The position numbers and the translations under genes are program-made. A DNA stretch of 64,000 bases from CAVQWT01 sp963717705 (GTDB lineage Bacteria; Pseudomonadota; Gammaproteobacteria; Burkholderiales; Casimicrobiaceae). This document shows, piece by piece, positions 54,319 through 63,662 of the stretch (position 1 is the first letter of the stretch; every line of letters begins with the position of its first letter). The notes beneath the pieces were generated by a model. That model was not told the DNA's origin and did not search any database. It saw nothing but the letters and a program-made list of their open reading frames with translations. The stretch lies in contig CAVQWT010000007.1 of NCBI GenBank assembly GCA_963717705.1, positions 1 to 64,000 of the forward strand, written 5' to 3'.

Positions 54319-54787
54319 GGTGTGACTCCGTTTCAGGGTTGAGCCTCGACCCGCGGTGCGTGACGCGGTGCAGTCCGGACCGGATCGTTCGACGATCCTG
54401 CCCGGTTGCTGCAACTGCGCACCCTGAGGTTTCGCGGGTCTGCGAATTCGCCCGGAGCCGGCGGCCGTTTGCAGCGCGAACCGGCATCCGGGCCGCAACT
54501 GTTATCCTGCCTGCCGGTCGAAGATGCTGTACGGTTATCCGAACAAGCCGCCCCGATCCGAGCTAACTTGAGATTCTAGCACGCTTTTCCCCGTTTCCGC
54601 CCCCCGGTGCGGTGCCGCGTTCAGGCGTCGCCGGGACGTCGATCCGGACCGCGCGCCTCCCCCGCGCCCCCGATGCCGCCCCCGCGCCCCGCCCCCGCGC
54701 CCCGCTCCCGCACCCGCACCCCACTCGCGCCCTCCCGCCCCTGTCGCACCGCCCCCGCCGACCCCCCACCCGATACAGCCCCGAACC
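54319..54787. promoter_or_regulatory. Divergent region between rpsB and ygfZ with probable rpsB promoter
   Basis: 469 bases. On the minus strand an extended -10 TGCTAGAAT lies at 54573-54581, giving an rpsB leader of about 250 bases, typical for this autoregulated gene. No good -35 is seen. The ygfZ side (54600-54780) is C-rich, low-complexity DNA with no recognisable promoter. No other gene seen here. Confidence 0.4.
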
Positions 54788-55771
54788 ATGTCCGCACTGC
54801 CGCCGCCGCTGCCGCCCGCCGTCGTCTGCGACCTCGCCCCCACCGTCGTCGTGACGATCACGGGTCCCGACGCCGCGGCCTTCCTGCAGGGACAGCTTTC
54901 CAACGACGCGGTCGCGCTGCCCGAAGGGGCCGCCCAGTACACGAGCTACAACTCGCCCAAGGGGCGGATGCTCGCCAATTTCCCGCTGTGGCGGCAGCAC
55001 GGCGACTTTTTCGCCCTCCTGCCGGGCGACCTGGCCGCGGCGGTGACCAAGCGCCTGCGGATGTTCGTGCTGCGCTCGAAGGTGAAGATCGAGGACCTGG
55101 CCGCGGGCACCGCCCGCTTCGGCGTCGGCGGTGCCGATGCCCCCGCGGCGCTCGCCGGTGCGCTGGACCTCCCCGCCGCGCCGCCGCCGTTCACGGCGAC
55201 CGTCGCCGCGGACGCGACGGTCGTCGCGCTGCCCGGGCCGCGCTACCTCGTGGTCGCCGCCGCCGGCCGGCGCGACGCCATGGCTGCAGCGCTGGGCGCG
55301 CGCGCCGCGCCCGCCCCGTTCGATACCTGGCGCTGGCTCACGATCCGCGCCGGCGTGCCGGTCATCACCGCGGCGACGCAGGACCTGTTCGTCGCCCAGA
55401 CCGCCAACTGGGACGCGCTGGGCGGGATCAGCTTCGGCAAGGGGTGCTACACCGGGCAGGAGATCATCGCCCGCACCCAGTACCTGGGCCGGCTGAAGGA
55501 GCGGCTGTTCCTGTTCCACGCCGCGGGGCCGGCGGTGGCTGCCGGCACGCGGCTCTTTTCGGCGGCGTTCGGCGACCAGCCCTGCGGCACCGTCGTCGAC
55601 GCGGCCGACGCACCCGGGGGCGGCGCGGACCTGCTGGCCGTGCTGCAGCTGGCCGCGGCCGAGTCCGGCGACGTCCGGCTGGGGGCGCCCGACGGGACGC
55701 CGCTCGAACCGCTGCCGCTGCCCTACGCGCTGCCGGCGCCGGCGGCGCCGCGCGGACGCGTCGGCGCCTGA
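54788..55771 (+). CDS. ygfZ: Folate-binding protein YgfZ
   Basis: 327 residues, GcvT-like fold. The diagnostic KGCYTGQEIIARTQYLGRLK (with the conserved Cys) is present. It supports Fe-S cluster assembly or repair with tetrahydrofolate. ATG 54788; homology starts near VVCDLAPTVVVTITGPDAAA. Confidence 0.9.
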   Translation: MSALPPPLPPAVVCDLAPTVVVTITGPDAAAFLQGQLSNDAVALPEGAAQYTSYNSPKGRMLANFPLWRQHGDFFALLPGDLAAAVTKRLRMFVLRSKVKIEDLAAGTARFGVGGADAPAALAGALDLPAAPPPFTATVAADATVVALPGPRYLVVAAAGRRDAMAAALGARAAPAPFDTWRWLTIRAGVPVITAATQDLFVAQTANWDALGGISFGKGCYTGQEIIARTQYLGRLKERLFLFHAAGPAVAAGTRLFSAAFGDQPCGTVVDAADAPGGGADLLAVLQLAAAESGDVRLGAPDGTPLEPLPLPYALPAPAAPRGRVGA

Positions 55772-55784
55772 GCAACGGGACGCC

Positions 55785-56095
55785 ATGGCGCCGGGTCGGC
55801 CGGTCTCGGTCTACGTCTATTACCGGATCGCCGCCGGCGACCGGCGCGGCCGTGCCGCGGCCCGCGCGATCGTCGCCACGCTGCAGGACCGCGTGGCTGC
55901 GCCACCGGCGTCCGCGGCACCCTTCTGGTGCGCCGGGACGATCCGTCGACGTGGATGGAGATCTATGCGCCGGTGACGGCGCCGGCGGCCTTCGCGCGGG
56001 CGCTGGCGCAGGCGGTGCGCGCGAGCGGCGCGCGGGGGATCGCCGAGCGCGGCGTCCGCCACGTCGAGCGTTTCGTCGCGCTGCCGGCGCGCTGA
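55785..56095 (+). CDS. DUF4936-like protein, frameshifted
   Basis: About 104 codons. VSVYVYYRIAAGDRRGRAAA starts from ATG 55785. After DRVAA the frame changes (about 55894-55900) and continues as ATGVRGTLLVRRDDPSTWME to ERFVALPAR and a TGA at 56093-56095. Length is 3n+2, i.e. one base lost. Short conserved protein that in betaproteobacteria sits between ygfZ and an NRDE gene, as here. Function unknown. Confidence 0.6.
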
Positions 56096-56114
56096 AACGA
56101 CCCCGGACCCGCCG

Positions 56115-56894
56115 ATGTGCCTCGCCCTGATCGCGCTGGACGCGCATCCCGATTACGCGGTCGTCATCGCCGCCAACCGCGACGAATTCCACGCCCGGCC
56201 GGCGGCCCCGGCCGACTGGTGGGCCGAGGGCTGGCTCGCCGGGCGCGACCTCGAGGCCGGGGGTACCTGGCTGGGTGTCGCACGCGACGGCCGCTACGCC
56301 CTGCTGACCAACGTGCGCGAACCGCAGCGCCACGTGCCCGGCGCGCCGTCACGCGGCGCGCTGGTGCCCGGGCTGCTCGCGTCCGCCTCCGCACCGGCCG
56401 ACGCGCTCGCCGCGGCGCTGGCCGCTGCCGCCGGGCACAACGGGTTCAACCTGCTGACCGGCGACGCGCGCGGCGCGCACTGGGGCAGCAACCGCGCCGA
56501 CCGGCCGCTGCCGCTGGCGCGCGGAATCGCCGGGCTTTCCAACGCCGCGCTGGACACGCCCTGGCCGAAGGTCGAGCGAACCAGGGCGGGCTTCGCCGCC
56601 TGGTGCGCGGCCGGGACCGACAGCACGGCGCGGCTGTTCGACCTGCTGCGCGACGACCGGGTCGCTCCCGACGCCGCGCTGCCGGCGACCGGCGTGCCGC
56701 TCGACTGGGAGCGGCGGCTGTCGGCGCCGTTCATCGTGGGCGAGCGCTACGGGACGCGGTGCACCACCGTCGTGACCATCGGCCGCGACGGCGCAGTCTC
56801 GTTCATCGAGCGCAGGTTCGATGCGGCGGGCGCCGTCGCCGGCGAGTCCGCGTTCGCGTTTCGTGCCGGCGGGAGCGATTCAGGGAACGTGTAG
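56115..56894 (+). CDS. NRDE (TANGO2-like) family protein
   Basis: 259 residues. MCLALIALDAHPDYAVVIAA then NRDEFHARP shows the N-terminal Cys2 and NRDE motif that define the family; GGTWLGVARDGRYALLTNVR and RYGTRCTTVVTI follow. An Ntn-hydrolase-like fold is suspected; the physiological role is unclear (haem or lipid handling in eukaryotic relatives). ATG 56115. Confidence 0.88.
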   Translation: MCLALIALDAHPDYAVVIAANRDEFHARPAAPADWWAEGWLAGRDLEAGGTWLGVARDGRYALLTNVREPQRHVPGAPSRGALVPGLLASASAPADALAAALAAAAGHNGFNLLTGDARGAHWGSNRADRPLPLARGIAGLSNAALDTPWPKVERTRAGFAAWCAAGTDSTARLFDLLRDDRVAPDAALPATGVPLDWERRLSAPFIVGERYGTRCTTVVTIGRDGAVSFIERRFDAAGAVAGESAFAFRAGGSDSGNV

Positions 56895-56912
56895 CCGAAT
56901 GGCCCGGGCGCC

Positions 56913-57812
56913 TCAGCCCGCGTAGCCCGAAAGCACCAGCGCCGCCGCGCCGTCGCGCACGCGAAGCGAAGCGTGCCCGCCAACGGGAAGCGTCAGCTTG
57001 TCCGGCACGTGCCCGAACGGCAGCCCCGTGAAAGCCGGCACGCCGAAGCGCTCCCGGACCAGCGCGACGACCGCCGGCAGGTCGTAGCCGCCGTCGTGCG
57101 GGGCCGTCTCGTACTCGGTGAACGCCCCGAACAGCACCGCCCGCTGCGCCGCCAGCACGCCGGCGAAGTGCAGCTGGTGCAGCATCCGCTCGACGCGGTA
57201 CGGATGCTCGCCGACATCCTCGATAAACAGGATGCCGCCGTCGACGCGGGGAAAATGGCGGCCGCCGACCAGATGCGCGACCAGCGCGAGATTGCCGCCC
57301 CACAGCGTGCCCGCGACGTCGACGTCCGGACCGTCGAGCGGCAGCCGCACCTCGTGGCGATCGCTGCCGAGCAGCCCCCAGAGGTGCTCGTGCGTGAACG
57401 GGGACGGGGTCTCGGCCCCAAGGTCGTACGCCGCCATCGGACCGGCGAAGGTGACCATGCCGGCGTGCGCCAGCGCGGCCAGCTGGAACGCGGTGAAGTC
57501 CGAGTGGCCGAGCCAGCGCTTGCCGGCGCCCGCCAGCGCCCTGAAGTCGAGCCGGTCGAGCAGCCGGGACCAGCCGTACCCGCCGCGCGCCGCGACGGCG
57601 AGCTCGACGCGGGGATCGGCCGCCATCCGCGCGACGGCGGCCAGCCGCTCGTCGTCGGGCGCGGAGAACCGCTGCCAGCGCGACGCGCAGGTGGGATCGA
57701 CGACCACCGGGTGACCCGCCGCCGCGAGTCGTGCGGCGGCGCGAGCGAGCGCCGCCGCGTCGGTGACGAGGCCGGCGGGGGCGTAGATGCCGATTCCGGG
57801 CAGGGGGCGCAC
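56913..57812 (-). CDS. ldcA: LD-carboxypeptidase (MccF/S66 family)
   Basis: 299 residues from a GTG at 57812. N-terminal GIGIYAPAGLVTDAAALARA, AARGGYGWSRLLDRLDF, LGHSDFTAFQLAALAHAG (candidate nucleophile Ser), EDVGEHPYRVERMLHQL and C-terminal GHVPDKLTLPVGGHASL. It removes the terminal D-Ala from tetrapeptide muropeptides in the cytoplasm. The start is uncertain because no ATG lies near the homology start. Confidence 0.85.
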   Translation of the reverse strand: MRPLPGIGIYAPAGLVTDAAALARAAARLAAAGHPVVVDPTCASRWQRFSAPDDERLAAVARMAADPRVELAVAARGGYGWSRLLDRLDFRALAGAGKRWLGHSDFTAFQLAALAHAGMVTFAGPMAAYDLGAETPSPFTHEHLWGLLGSDRHEVRLPLDGPDVDVAGTLWGGNLALVAHLVGGRHFPRVDGGILFIEDVGEHPYRVERMLHQLHFAGVLAAQRAVLFGAFTEYETAPHDGGYDLPAVVALVRERFGVPAFTGLPFGHVPDKLTLPVGGHASLRVRDGAAALVLSGYAG

Positions 57813-57849
57813 GGGCGGGGGCGGGTTGCGCGGGGTCGGCGGCCGGCGG

Positions 57850-58374
57850 TCAGCGCCGGGACGCGAAGAAATCGGACAGCAGCCGGCCGCATTCGTCGGC
57901 GCGCACGCCGGCGACGACCGTCGCGTGGTGATTGAGCCGCGGCTCGGCGAAGAGGTCGACGATCGACCCGCAGGCCCCCGTCTTCGGGTCGCGCGCGCCG
58001 AACACCAGCCGCGCGATCCGCGCGTGCATGATGGCGCCGGCGCACATCGCACAGGGTTCGAGCGTGACGTACAGCGTGCAGCCGGGCAAACGGTAGTTCG
58101 CCAGCGCGCGGGCGGCGTCGCGCAGCGCGGCGATCTCGGCGTGCGCCGTCGGGTCGTTGCCGGCGATCGGCGCGTTGCCCCCGCGGCCGACGATTGCGCC
58201 GTCGCGGACGACGACGGCCCCGACCGGCACCTCGCCGCGCGCAGCGGCCACGCGCGCGAGCAGCAGCGCCTCCTCCATCCAGCGCGCATCGTCGGCGGCC
58301 GCGGCTGCGGGAACGGTCGCGCTGCCGGGGACAGCCGCGCCGACGGCGGGATCGGGGGAAGCAGGCGAGATCAT
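57850..58374 (-). CDS. tadA: tRNA-specific adenosine deaminase
   Basis: 174 residues. Zinc site HAE (78-80) and PCAMC (107-111), with GNAPIAGNDPTAHAEIAALR and FGARDPKTGACGSIVDLFA (the DPK..AGS region that marks TadA). An Ala-rich extension of about 30 residues precedes the fold, so an internal start may be used. It converts A34 to inosine in tRNA-Arg. Confidence 0.9.
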   Translation of the reverse strand: MISPASPDPAVGAAVPGSATVPAAAAADDARWMEEALLLARVAAARGEVPVGAVVVRDGAIVGRGGNAPIAGNDPTAHAEIAALRDAARALANYRLPGCTLYVTLEPCAMCAGAIMHARIARLVFGARDPKTGACGSIVDLFAEPRLNHHATVVAGVRADECGRLLSDFFASRR

Positions 58375-58448
58375 ATGGCGATGGCGATCGTGATGGCGGT
58401 GGCAGTCACAAGGCGGCGGCGCTGGCTGCCATCAGGCGGTGGCGCGCG

Positions 58449-58847
58449 TCACGGCGACGCGACGACGGCGTCCGCCTCGATCTCGACCAGCAGTTCCGGC
58501 GCGACCAGGCGCGACACCGCGACCAGCGTGGACGCCGGGCGAATGGCGCCGAACGCCTCGCCGTGGGCGCGGCCGACTGCCTCCCAGTGCGCGATGTCGA
58601 CGACGTAGATCCGCGTGCGCACGACGTCGGTCAGCGCGGCGCCGGCGCGCGCGAGCGCTGCGGCGATGTTGGCGATCGCCTGCACCGCCTGCGCATGGGG
58701 GTCGCCGATGCCCACGATGCCGCCGCGGCCGTCGGTCGCCGTCGTGCCCGAGACGAAGACCTGCGCGCCGACGCGCACCGCGCGCGAGTAGCCGACGACG
58801 GGTTCCCACGGCGCACCGGACGCGATGTTGGTCCGGGCGGGGCTCAT
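58449..58847 (-). CDS. ridA: RidA family protein
   Basis: 132 residues. GAPWEPVVGYSRAVRVGAQV through FVSGTTATDGRG, then NIAAALARAGAALTDVVRTR and PELLVEIEADAVV. It probably hydrolyses reactive enamines/imines, but some relatives with a GY.RAV start lack this activity. It overlaps the DUF2087 gene by four bases. Confidence 0.82.
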   Translation of the reverse strand: MSPARTNIASGAPWEPVVGYSRAVRVGAQVFVSGTTATDGRGGIVGIGDPHAQAVQAIANIAAALARAGAALTDVVRTRIYVVDIAHWEAVGRAHGEAFGAIRPASTLVAVSRLVAPELLVEIEADAVVASP

Positions 58848-59458
58848 TCGCTTCCTTCTGCGTCGTCGTTGCCGCCGTCGCGGGGATCGCGGGCGTTGCC
58901 GTTGCCATCGCGGCCGCGACCGAGCACGGAATCGCCGCCGCCGGACGGCGCCGCGGCCTGCCGGGGGACGGTGGCCGCCGGTGACGCCGTCGGCGCGGCG
59001 AAGCGCGCGCGCCGTTCGGCGCGGGCGCTGCGGTCGGCGGCGCGCGCAGCGGCGACCGTCGCCGCGACATCGACGCCCTCGAGCGCCTCCTGCAACGTCG
59101 CGAATGCCGCGGGCACGGGCAGCGTCCGCCGGTAAGCCCTGCCGTATCCGTCGCGCCCGACGAGTCCGGTGTCGACGAGCCAGCGGCGAGCTTCGACGTG
59201 ATCGGTGCCCAGCATCACCGCCTCCGCCGCGAGCCAGTCCTTCAGCACGGCGTTGACTTCGGCTTCGGTGTAGTCGCGCCCCGGTGCGAACCGCGCTGCC
59301 GCCGTCGCGAGCACGAGGTCGAACTCGGCACGGCGCCCGCTGTACAAGCCTCCCAGCGCAAGTCCGTCGCGCACCGCGAGCCGCCGCAGCAGCGCGATGG
59401 CGTCGCTGGACGCGCGAGGTGCGGCGCCCGCCGCCACGGTGGTCGGGCTCATGTCCAT
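58844..59458 (-). CDS. DUF2087 domain protein
   Basis: About 204 residues. The recognisable part is residues about 70-115: RFAPGRDYTEAEVNAVLKDW, HVEARRWLVDTGLVGRDGYG, a short helical domain often placed after ArsR-type or other HTH proteins. The N-terminal 60 residues form a possible HTH-like region, and the C-terminal 80 are Ala/Arg/Gly-rich and probably unstructured. ATG at 59458 (or 59452). Function unknown. Confidence 0.65.
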   Translation of the reverse strand: MDMSPTTVAAGAAPRASSDAIALLRRLAVRDGLALGGLYSGRRAEFDLVLATAAARFAPGRDYTEAEVNAVLKDWLAAEAVMLGTDHVEARRWLVDTGLVGRDGYGRAYRRTLPVPAAFATLQEALEGVDVAATVAAARAADRSARAERRARFAAPTASPAATVPRQAAAPSGGGDSVLGRGRDGNGNARDPRDGGNDDAEGSE

Positions 59459-59661
59459 GCGGTATTCAACAAAGCTTGCACGCTGTTGCCTTGTACGGTC
59501 CACCACGGGCGATGGAATTTCGTGCCGCCACTCCTGCCGTCGCGGCGCGGCGCATCACATCACCATCGGCGCGGGGTCGGGGCGATCCGGCCGCAAGCAG
59601 CCTCCCGCAATCTATCGAGGTCCATCGAATTGCACAACCCCGGCCATGATCCGGGCCACGG

Positions 59662-60615
59662 TCAGTGCCGGAGGGCCTCGGCAATTCTGTGGTCGGACGT
59701 TCTCCTGAGGTCCCACGCCAGCCCGAGCTTCGACAGGATGAAGATGCACCACTTCGAGGGGTCCCAGTGATACCAGCGGACTCCGTTGCGGTAATCCATG
59801 GGGAATCGATGGTGAAAATTGTGGAAGCCCTCGCCGTTGGTGAGAATGGCGCCCATCCAGTTGTCGCGCGCCGACTGGGCAGCGTCGTAGGGTCTGGTGC
59901 CAAACGTGTGTGCGAAGGAGTTTACGCAAAAGGTGGAATGAAGAACCACGACGATCCGCAGGCAGACGGACATGATGAAACCTCCGAGCGGATGCCCGAT
60001 CCACCACGCGATGAGCATGGGCAGGACGATTCCCGCGCCAACGGACCACCACGCGTGATGATCGTGCTGATGCGACACCAGCCGTGATCTTCGCAGGTCC
60101 TTCACGTTGTCGTAGTTGACGCGATGGCGCCAGAACAGGATCCAGCCGATGTGCGCGTGCCAGAAGCCCCGGTTGACGCCGTACGGGTCGTGCTCCGTGT
60201 CGGTGAAGCGATGGTGCTGGCGGTGCTGCGAAGACCATTTGAGCGCGGATTCCTCGAACGTCGCCGCGCCGAACAGAAGTAGCAGGAAGCGCACCACCGT
60301 CGAGGCCTTGTAGGTGGGATGCGCAAACAGGCGGTGGTAGCCCATCGTGGTCGCCATGCCGGTCGCGGCACAACTCAGGACGAACAGCGCAATCTCTGGA
60401 GCGGTGACGCCGCGGTAATGGATGTAGAGCGGCGTGCCGACGATCCCGATGACGTGGAGACCGACGAAGAACACCAGCCCGAGCCACCTGACCTTGCGCT
60501 GCGGCAACGGGTAGTCGTCGACGATCGTCCTCGCGTTCGTCGTCCTGCCAGGTCGCGGCGACGTGGAGCGCACCCCTACTCCCGCTCGATCATCAACGAG
60601 TGTCGCGGACCCCAT
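59662..60615 (-). CDS. Acyl-CoA/fatty acid delta-9-type desaturase
   Basis: About 317 residues, four membrane helices. Three histidine boxes: HRLFAH (94-99), HRQHH (131-135) and HNFHH (265-269), the di-iron ligands of stearoyl-CoA-type desaturases. ATG 60615 (MGSATLVDD) chosen over an upstream ATG nine codons earlier. Base composition is visibly less GC-rich than its neighbours and it stands alone, which fits acquisition or a separate stress-response unit. Confidence 0.85.
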   Translation of the reverse strand: MGSATLVDDRAGVGVRSTSPRPGRTTNARTIVDDYPLPQRKVRWLGLVFFVGLHVIGIVGTPLYIHYRGVTAPEIALFVLSCAATGMATTMGYHRLFAHPTYKASTVVRFLLLLFGAATFEESALKWSSQHRQHHRFTDTEHDPYGVNRGFWHAHIGWILFWRHRVNYDNVKDLRRSRLVSHQHDHHAWWSVGAGIVLPMLIAWWIGHPLGGFIMSVCLRIVVVLHSTFCVNSFAHTFGTRPYDAAQSARDNWMGAILTNGEGFHNFHHRFPMDYRNGVRWYHWDPSKWCIFILSKLGLAWDLRRTSDHRIAEALRH

Positions 60616-61155
60616 CGGCGCGCTCCGGCGCCGGTCACGCAACGCCCAGGAAGGGCCGGCATCGAATGCCTTAACCTGTTGTCCCTACTGACTTTTTTCC
60701 CACACTTTTTACCGTCACGATGCCGCACGGGCGGGGTAGTTGAGAGTCACCATCGGATCGATCGACTCGCACCCGTCGGCGCAAGCTCTGGCAGAGCCAG
60801 ATCGTACTGAAGCATTCTGGCAGAGAACTTCGCCTGCCGACAGGGCAAACCGCTGACTGCGGACTTCACCGGCTGCCAAGGAACGGCTTCAGAGCGTGCC
60901 GCTTCAGCGCTTCGGCCAGCAATAGTATCCCGACGACGGTCGCATTCCTCGCCGCCAAGGGCGCTGGTGAAAGCGCGGGCGAGACAATCCGCGCCGATAG
61001 GGGACAACGGCGTCGGTCCGATGCCCGGCAAGTTCCGCTACCGCCGCCGTGGCGAGCGACCCCCGATACTCGTCTGCAGAGCTGATCGAGGTGCGCAACA
61101 TCTTCAGGATGGTGCGATCCACGCACCCCACACGCGGCGCGCAATCACTCCGGTC
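60616..61155. other. Non-coding or decayed stretch
   Basis: 540 bases. 60660-60720 has T-rich runs that may hold the desaturase promoter. From 60740 on, short open frames on both strands (e.g. minus 60904-61131, MGCVDRTILKMLRTSISSAD) show no family I recognise. Probably remnants of a lost gene or insertion element. Confidence 0.4.
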
Positions 61156-61474
61156 CTAAGGCGCCTTCGCCGGCCTTCCAACAGGCGATGTTTCCGTCAC
61201 GACCCTAGCGCCCACATCCTTCAGCAGCCGCTTGAATTCGGGCGAGTCCGCGATGATCGTCCCCGCCGCCGCACGCAGGCGATCGACCGCCTCGGATGGC
61301 AGCACAAACGTCGTGGGCTGCTGATCGAGATAGTCCAGCTCGGCCTTGTCCTTCAGCATCGGGAACGACACGTCGATCGCATAGATCTCCGCTTCGGGCA
61401 CGCGCAAGGCCGCAGCGACCGCGGGATCCTTGTTGTTGGCGTAGGCGGCCGAATTGCGGACCCGGCGCAGGTGA
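61156..61474 (-). pseudogene. C-terminal fragment of a patatin-like phospholipase
   Basis: About 105 residues: RVRNSAAYANNKDPAVAAAL, EIYAIDVSFPMLKDKAELDY, TTFVLPSEAVDRLRAAAGTI and PEFKRLLKDVGARVV match the end of patatin-like proteins. The catalytic Ser/Asp part is missing; the fragment is joined directly to the phoX remnant at about 61468. Confidence 0.6.
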
Positions 61475-61765
61475 GATAGGTGTGCCAGGGCGTGTAGCCG
61501 TTGGCGCAGTTGTTCACGGTCCCGCGGGTGCGGTGCCGTCGGGCGAGTAGCGCGTGGCCATGAAGGGGCTCCCCGCGGCCGGCTCGGTGAGCACGGTGTC
61601 GGTGAGGGTGTGCACGCGGCGATTGAAGGGAGAGTCCTGCTTGTAGCGCCACGAACTGCCGCTGCGCTCGACCTCGATGACGCTGACACCGTGGACATAC
61701 AACTCGCGCAGCACCTCCTCGGGCGAAGTGCGCGCGGCCCGTGGCGACAGACGGCGCGAAGTCAC
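61469..61765 (-). pseudogene. Fragment of a PhoX-like (DUF839) phosphatase, frameshifted
   Basis: Internal piece of PhoX: VLRELYVHGVSVIEVERSGS, SWRYKQDSPFNRRVHTLTDT, AAGSPFMATRYSPDGT, then after a one-base loss near 61530 GTVNNCANGYTPWHTYLTC. The catalytic N and C parts are absent. It is cut just before the EEN that should follow LTC. Confidence 0.6.
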
Positions 61766-63336
61766 GGTCCCGCAAACGGCTGGGCGTCCGCGTCGTCCGG
61801 TAGGAAGGTCGAGAGCAGCGCTTCCAGCCGAACCGGGAGACCAGGCGACGGCGTCCCGGTGAGGTTGCGACCGGTCGCGCCCGAGGGCCGGTCGATTCCG
61901 TCCTCGACGCGCGCGAGCAGGTACGGGAAGAACGGGTTCGAGGGCAGCCGCGTCAGGAAGTCCTGGTCAACGATCAGCGCGCCGCGCTCGCCACGAGCGT
62001 CGAGCACGCCGAGGTTCAGGCCGAATTCGCCGCGCGATCCGGGGTCGGGCGTGATGCCGTAGAGCGGGTCGTTCATCGGGATCGGGATCGCGAGGTGCGA
62101 GAGCGAAAAGATCCCCGGCGGATACGCGATATCCAGCTTGCGCTCCACCGCCTGCAACTGGCCGGGCGCGATGCTCCGCTCCACCGTGGCGTCCGTGTCG
62201 TCGCCCGCGTTCACGATCGCCGTGAAGCGATAAGGCTGCGGCGATGTCGGCGTCAACCGGTCGAGCGCGACGTAGGCCGACGGCCGCAGCAGCGGCCCAA
62301 ACTTCACCGTGCGGTTGACATCGAAGAGCACGATTTCGCTGCCGTTGTCGGGCACGAAGCTGTAGAGCGCGGTGAGGATAGCCGGCGTGCTCACCGTGAA
62401 GTCGATGACCGATTGGAACGTGAGCACCGGGGGCAGCGGCCCGAGCCGGCCTGCGCGCGCCAGGCGCTGGATCTGCGCCTGGAGGGCGTCGGTGAGACGA
62501 TAGGACTGCCGCGCCCCGTTGACCGGAAACGAGTTGTACTTGAACGGATTGAACTCGGGCACGTTGGAGAGCCAGGCGGCGTTCGCGAACGGCGGGAGAA
62601 CCGCGGGCAGGCCCGCGAAGCCCGCGAAGCGCGCGAAGCGGGTGATGCCGATCATCGGCGTGAACAGCACGACACGGTCGGCGCGCGGCAGCGCCGGATC
62701 CTCGATCGCGTCGAGCGAGTACTTCATCGCCAGCGCGCCCCCGTTCGAGAACCCGACGAGGTGCAGCGGCGCAGGCGCAGGGACGCGCTTGCGTGCCTCG
62801 CGCACGGCCAGCCGCGTGGCGGCCATCCAGTCTTCCCAGCGCACGTCGGTGAGCCCGGCCGGGACCGTTCCGTGCCCGGGCATGCGCACCCCGATGGCGA
62901 CGAATCCACGTTCGCGAAAGCGCTGCGCGACGTGCCTCAGGCTGTAGGGCGAGTCGGTGAGCCCGTGCAACAGGATCACCACGCCGACCGGCGTCCCCTC
63001 GGGGTCCAGGACGTAGGAGCGATTCCAGTCCTGCTTGAAGCGTCCCGGATAGACCGGGCTCTGCTCGAAGTAGCGGTTGTAGGGCACGCGCGCGTCGGGG
63101 TCGAGCCGCTGGCTGACATTCTCGCGCACGCTCTCGAAGATCGCCTGCTCCTGGGCAAGATAGCGCGACCAGTCGGAAGCATCCAGCTCGTCCACGCGCA
63201 ACTCATGCGGCACGAACGTGTGCCACGGCTGCAGGGGGGGGCCGCTGAGGGCTCGATATGAGCGGACGCCGAGCGCCACCGCAGCAATTGCCAGCGTGGC
63301 GATCAGCAGCCATTTGAGCATGCGTCCTGCTCTCAT
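61762..63336 (-). CDS. Membrane-anchored alpha/beta hydrolase
   Basis: 524 residues. N-terminal anchor helix MLKWLLIATLAIAAVALGV; oxyanion region LLHGLTDSPYSLRHVA; MPGHGTVPAGLTDVRWEDWM; nucleophile elbow GFSNGG; the segment AIVNAGDDTDATV is near the acid Asp. The family is lysophospholipase-like with a long C-terminal extension. Substrate unknown. ATG 63336 precedes the anchor. It is the only intact gene in the decayed 60.6-64 kb region. Confidence 0.72.
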   Translation of the reverse strand: MRAGRMLKWLLIATLAIAAVALGVRSYRALSGPPLQPWHTFVPHELRVDELDASDWSRYLAQEQAIFESVRENVSQRLDPDARVPYNRYFEQSPVYPGRFKQDWNRSYVLDPEGTPVGVVILLHGLTDSPYSLRHVAQRFRERGFVAIGVRMPGHGTVPAGLTDVRWEDWMAATRLAVREARKRVPAPAPLHLVGFSNGGALAMKYSLDAIEDPALPRADRVVLFTPMIGITRFARFAGFAGLPAVLPPFANAAWLSNVPEFNPFKYNSFPVNGARQSYRLTDALQAQIQRLARAGRLGPLPPVLTFQSVIDFTVSTPAILTALYSFVPDNGSEIVLFDVNRTVKFGPLLRPSAYVALDRLTPTSPQPYRFTAIVNAGDDTDATVERSIAPGQLQAVERKLDIAYPPGIFSLSHLAIPIPMNDPLYGITPDPGSRGEFGLNLGVLDARGERGALIVDQDFLTRLPSNPFFPYLLARVEDGIDRPSGATGRNLTGTPSPGLPVRLEALLSTFLPDDADAQPFAGP

Positions 63337-63427
63337 CGTTTCGACTCCCGCTATTGGTCGTGGAGCCCCGGGTGCGGCCGAGGTCATGGCCCGAGGTCTG
63401 AGGCCGAGTTTACCTTTTCCCGGCAAG

Positions 63428-63652
63428 GGCGCCTTCTACGTGGTCGCGTTCACCGACAGCGATGGCGTGGCGGTGACCGGCGGGACGACCTACAAGCTGA
63501 ACCTGCCGAAGGACGTGCCGGCTGCGAACTTCTGGTCTTTGACGCTGTACGAAGCCGAGAACGCCTCGGGCCTTGCCAACGGCCAGCCCTTCCCCTCACT
63601 CGGGTCGCGCGACAAGCTCGGGCCCTCGCTAAACGGTCAGGAAAAGCCGTGA
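63428..63652 (+). pseudogene. C-terminal remnant of a DUF1254/DUF1214 protein
   Basis: GAFYVVAFTDSDGVAVTGGT, YKLNLPKDVPAANFWSLTLY, GQPFPSLGSRDK match the conserved end of DUF1214 proteins. Upstream of 63428 the frame is antisense to the hydrolase and unrelated, so the N-terminal 80 % is missing. The final YFGP-type end is also absent. Confidence 0.6.
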
Positions 63653-63662
63653 ACGCGCTGCG

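Noticed and set aside
60747..61144. Overlapping minus-strand frames as a real gene or transposase
   Set aside because: No recognisable motif, no terminal inverted repeats and no ribosome site; left as unassigned.
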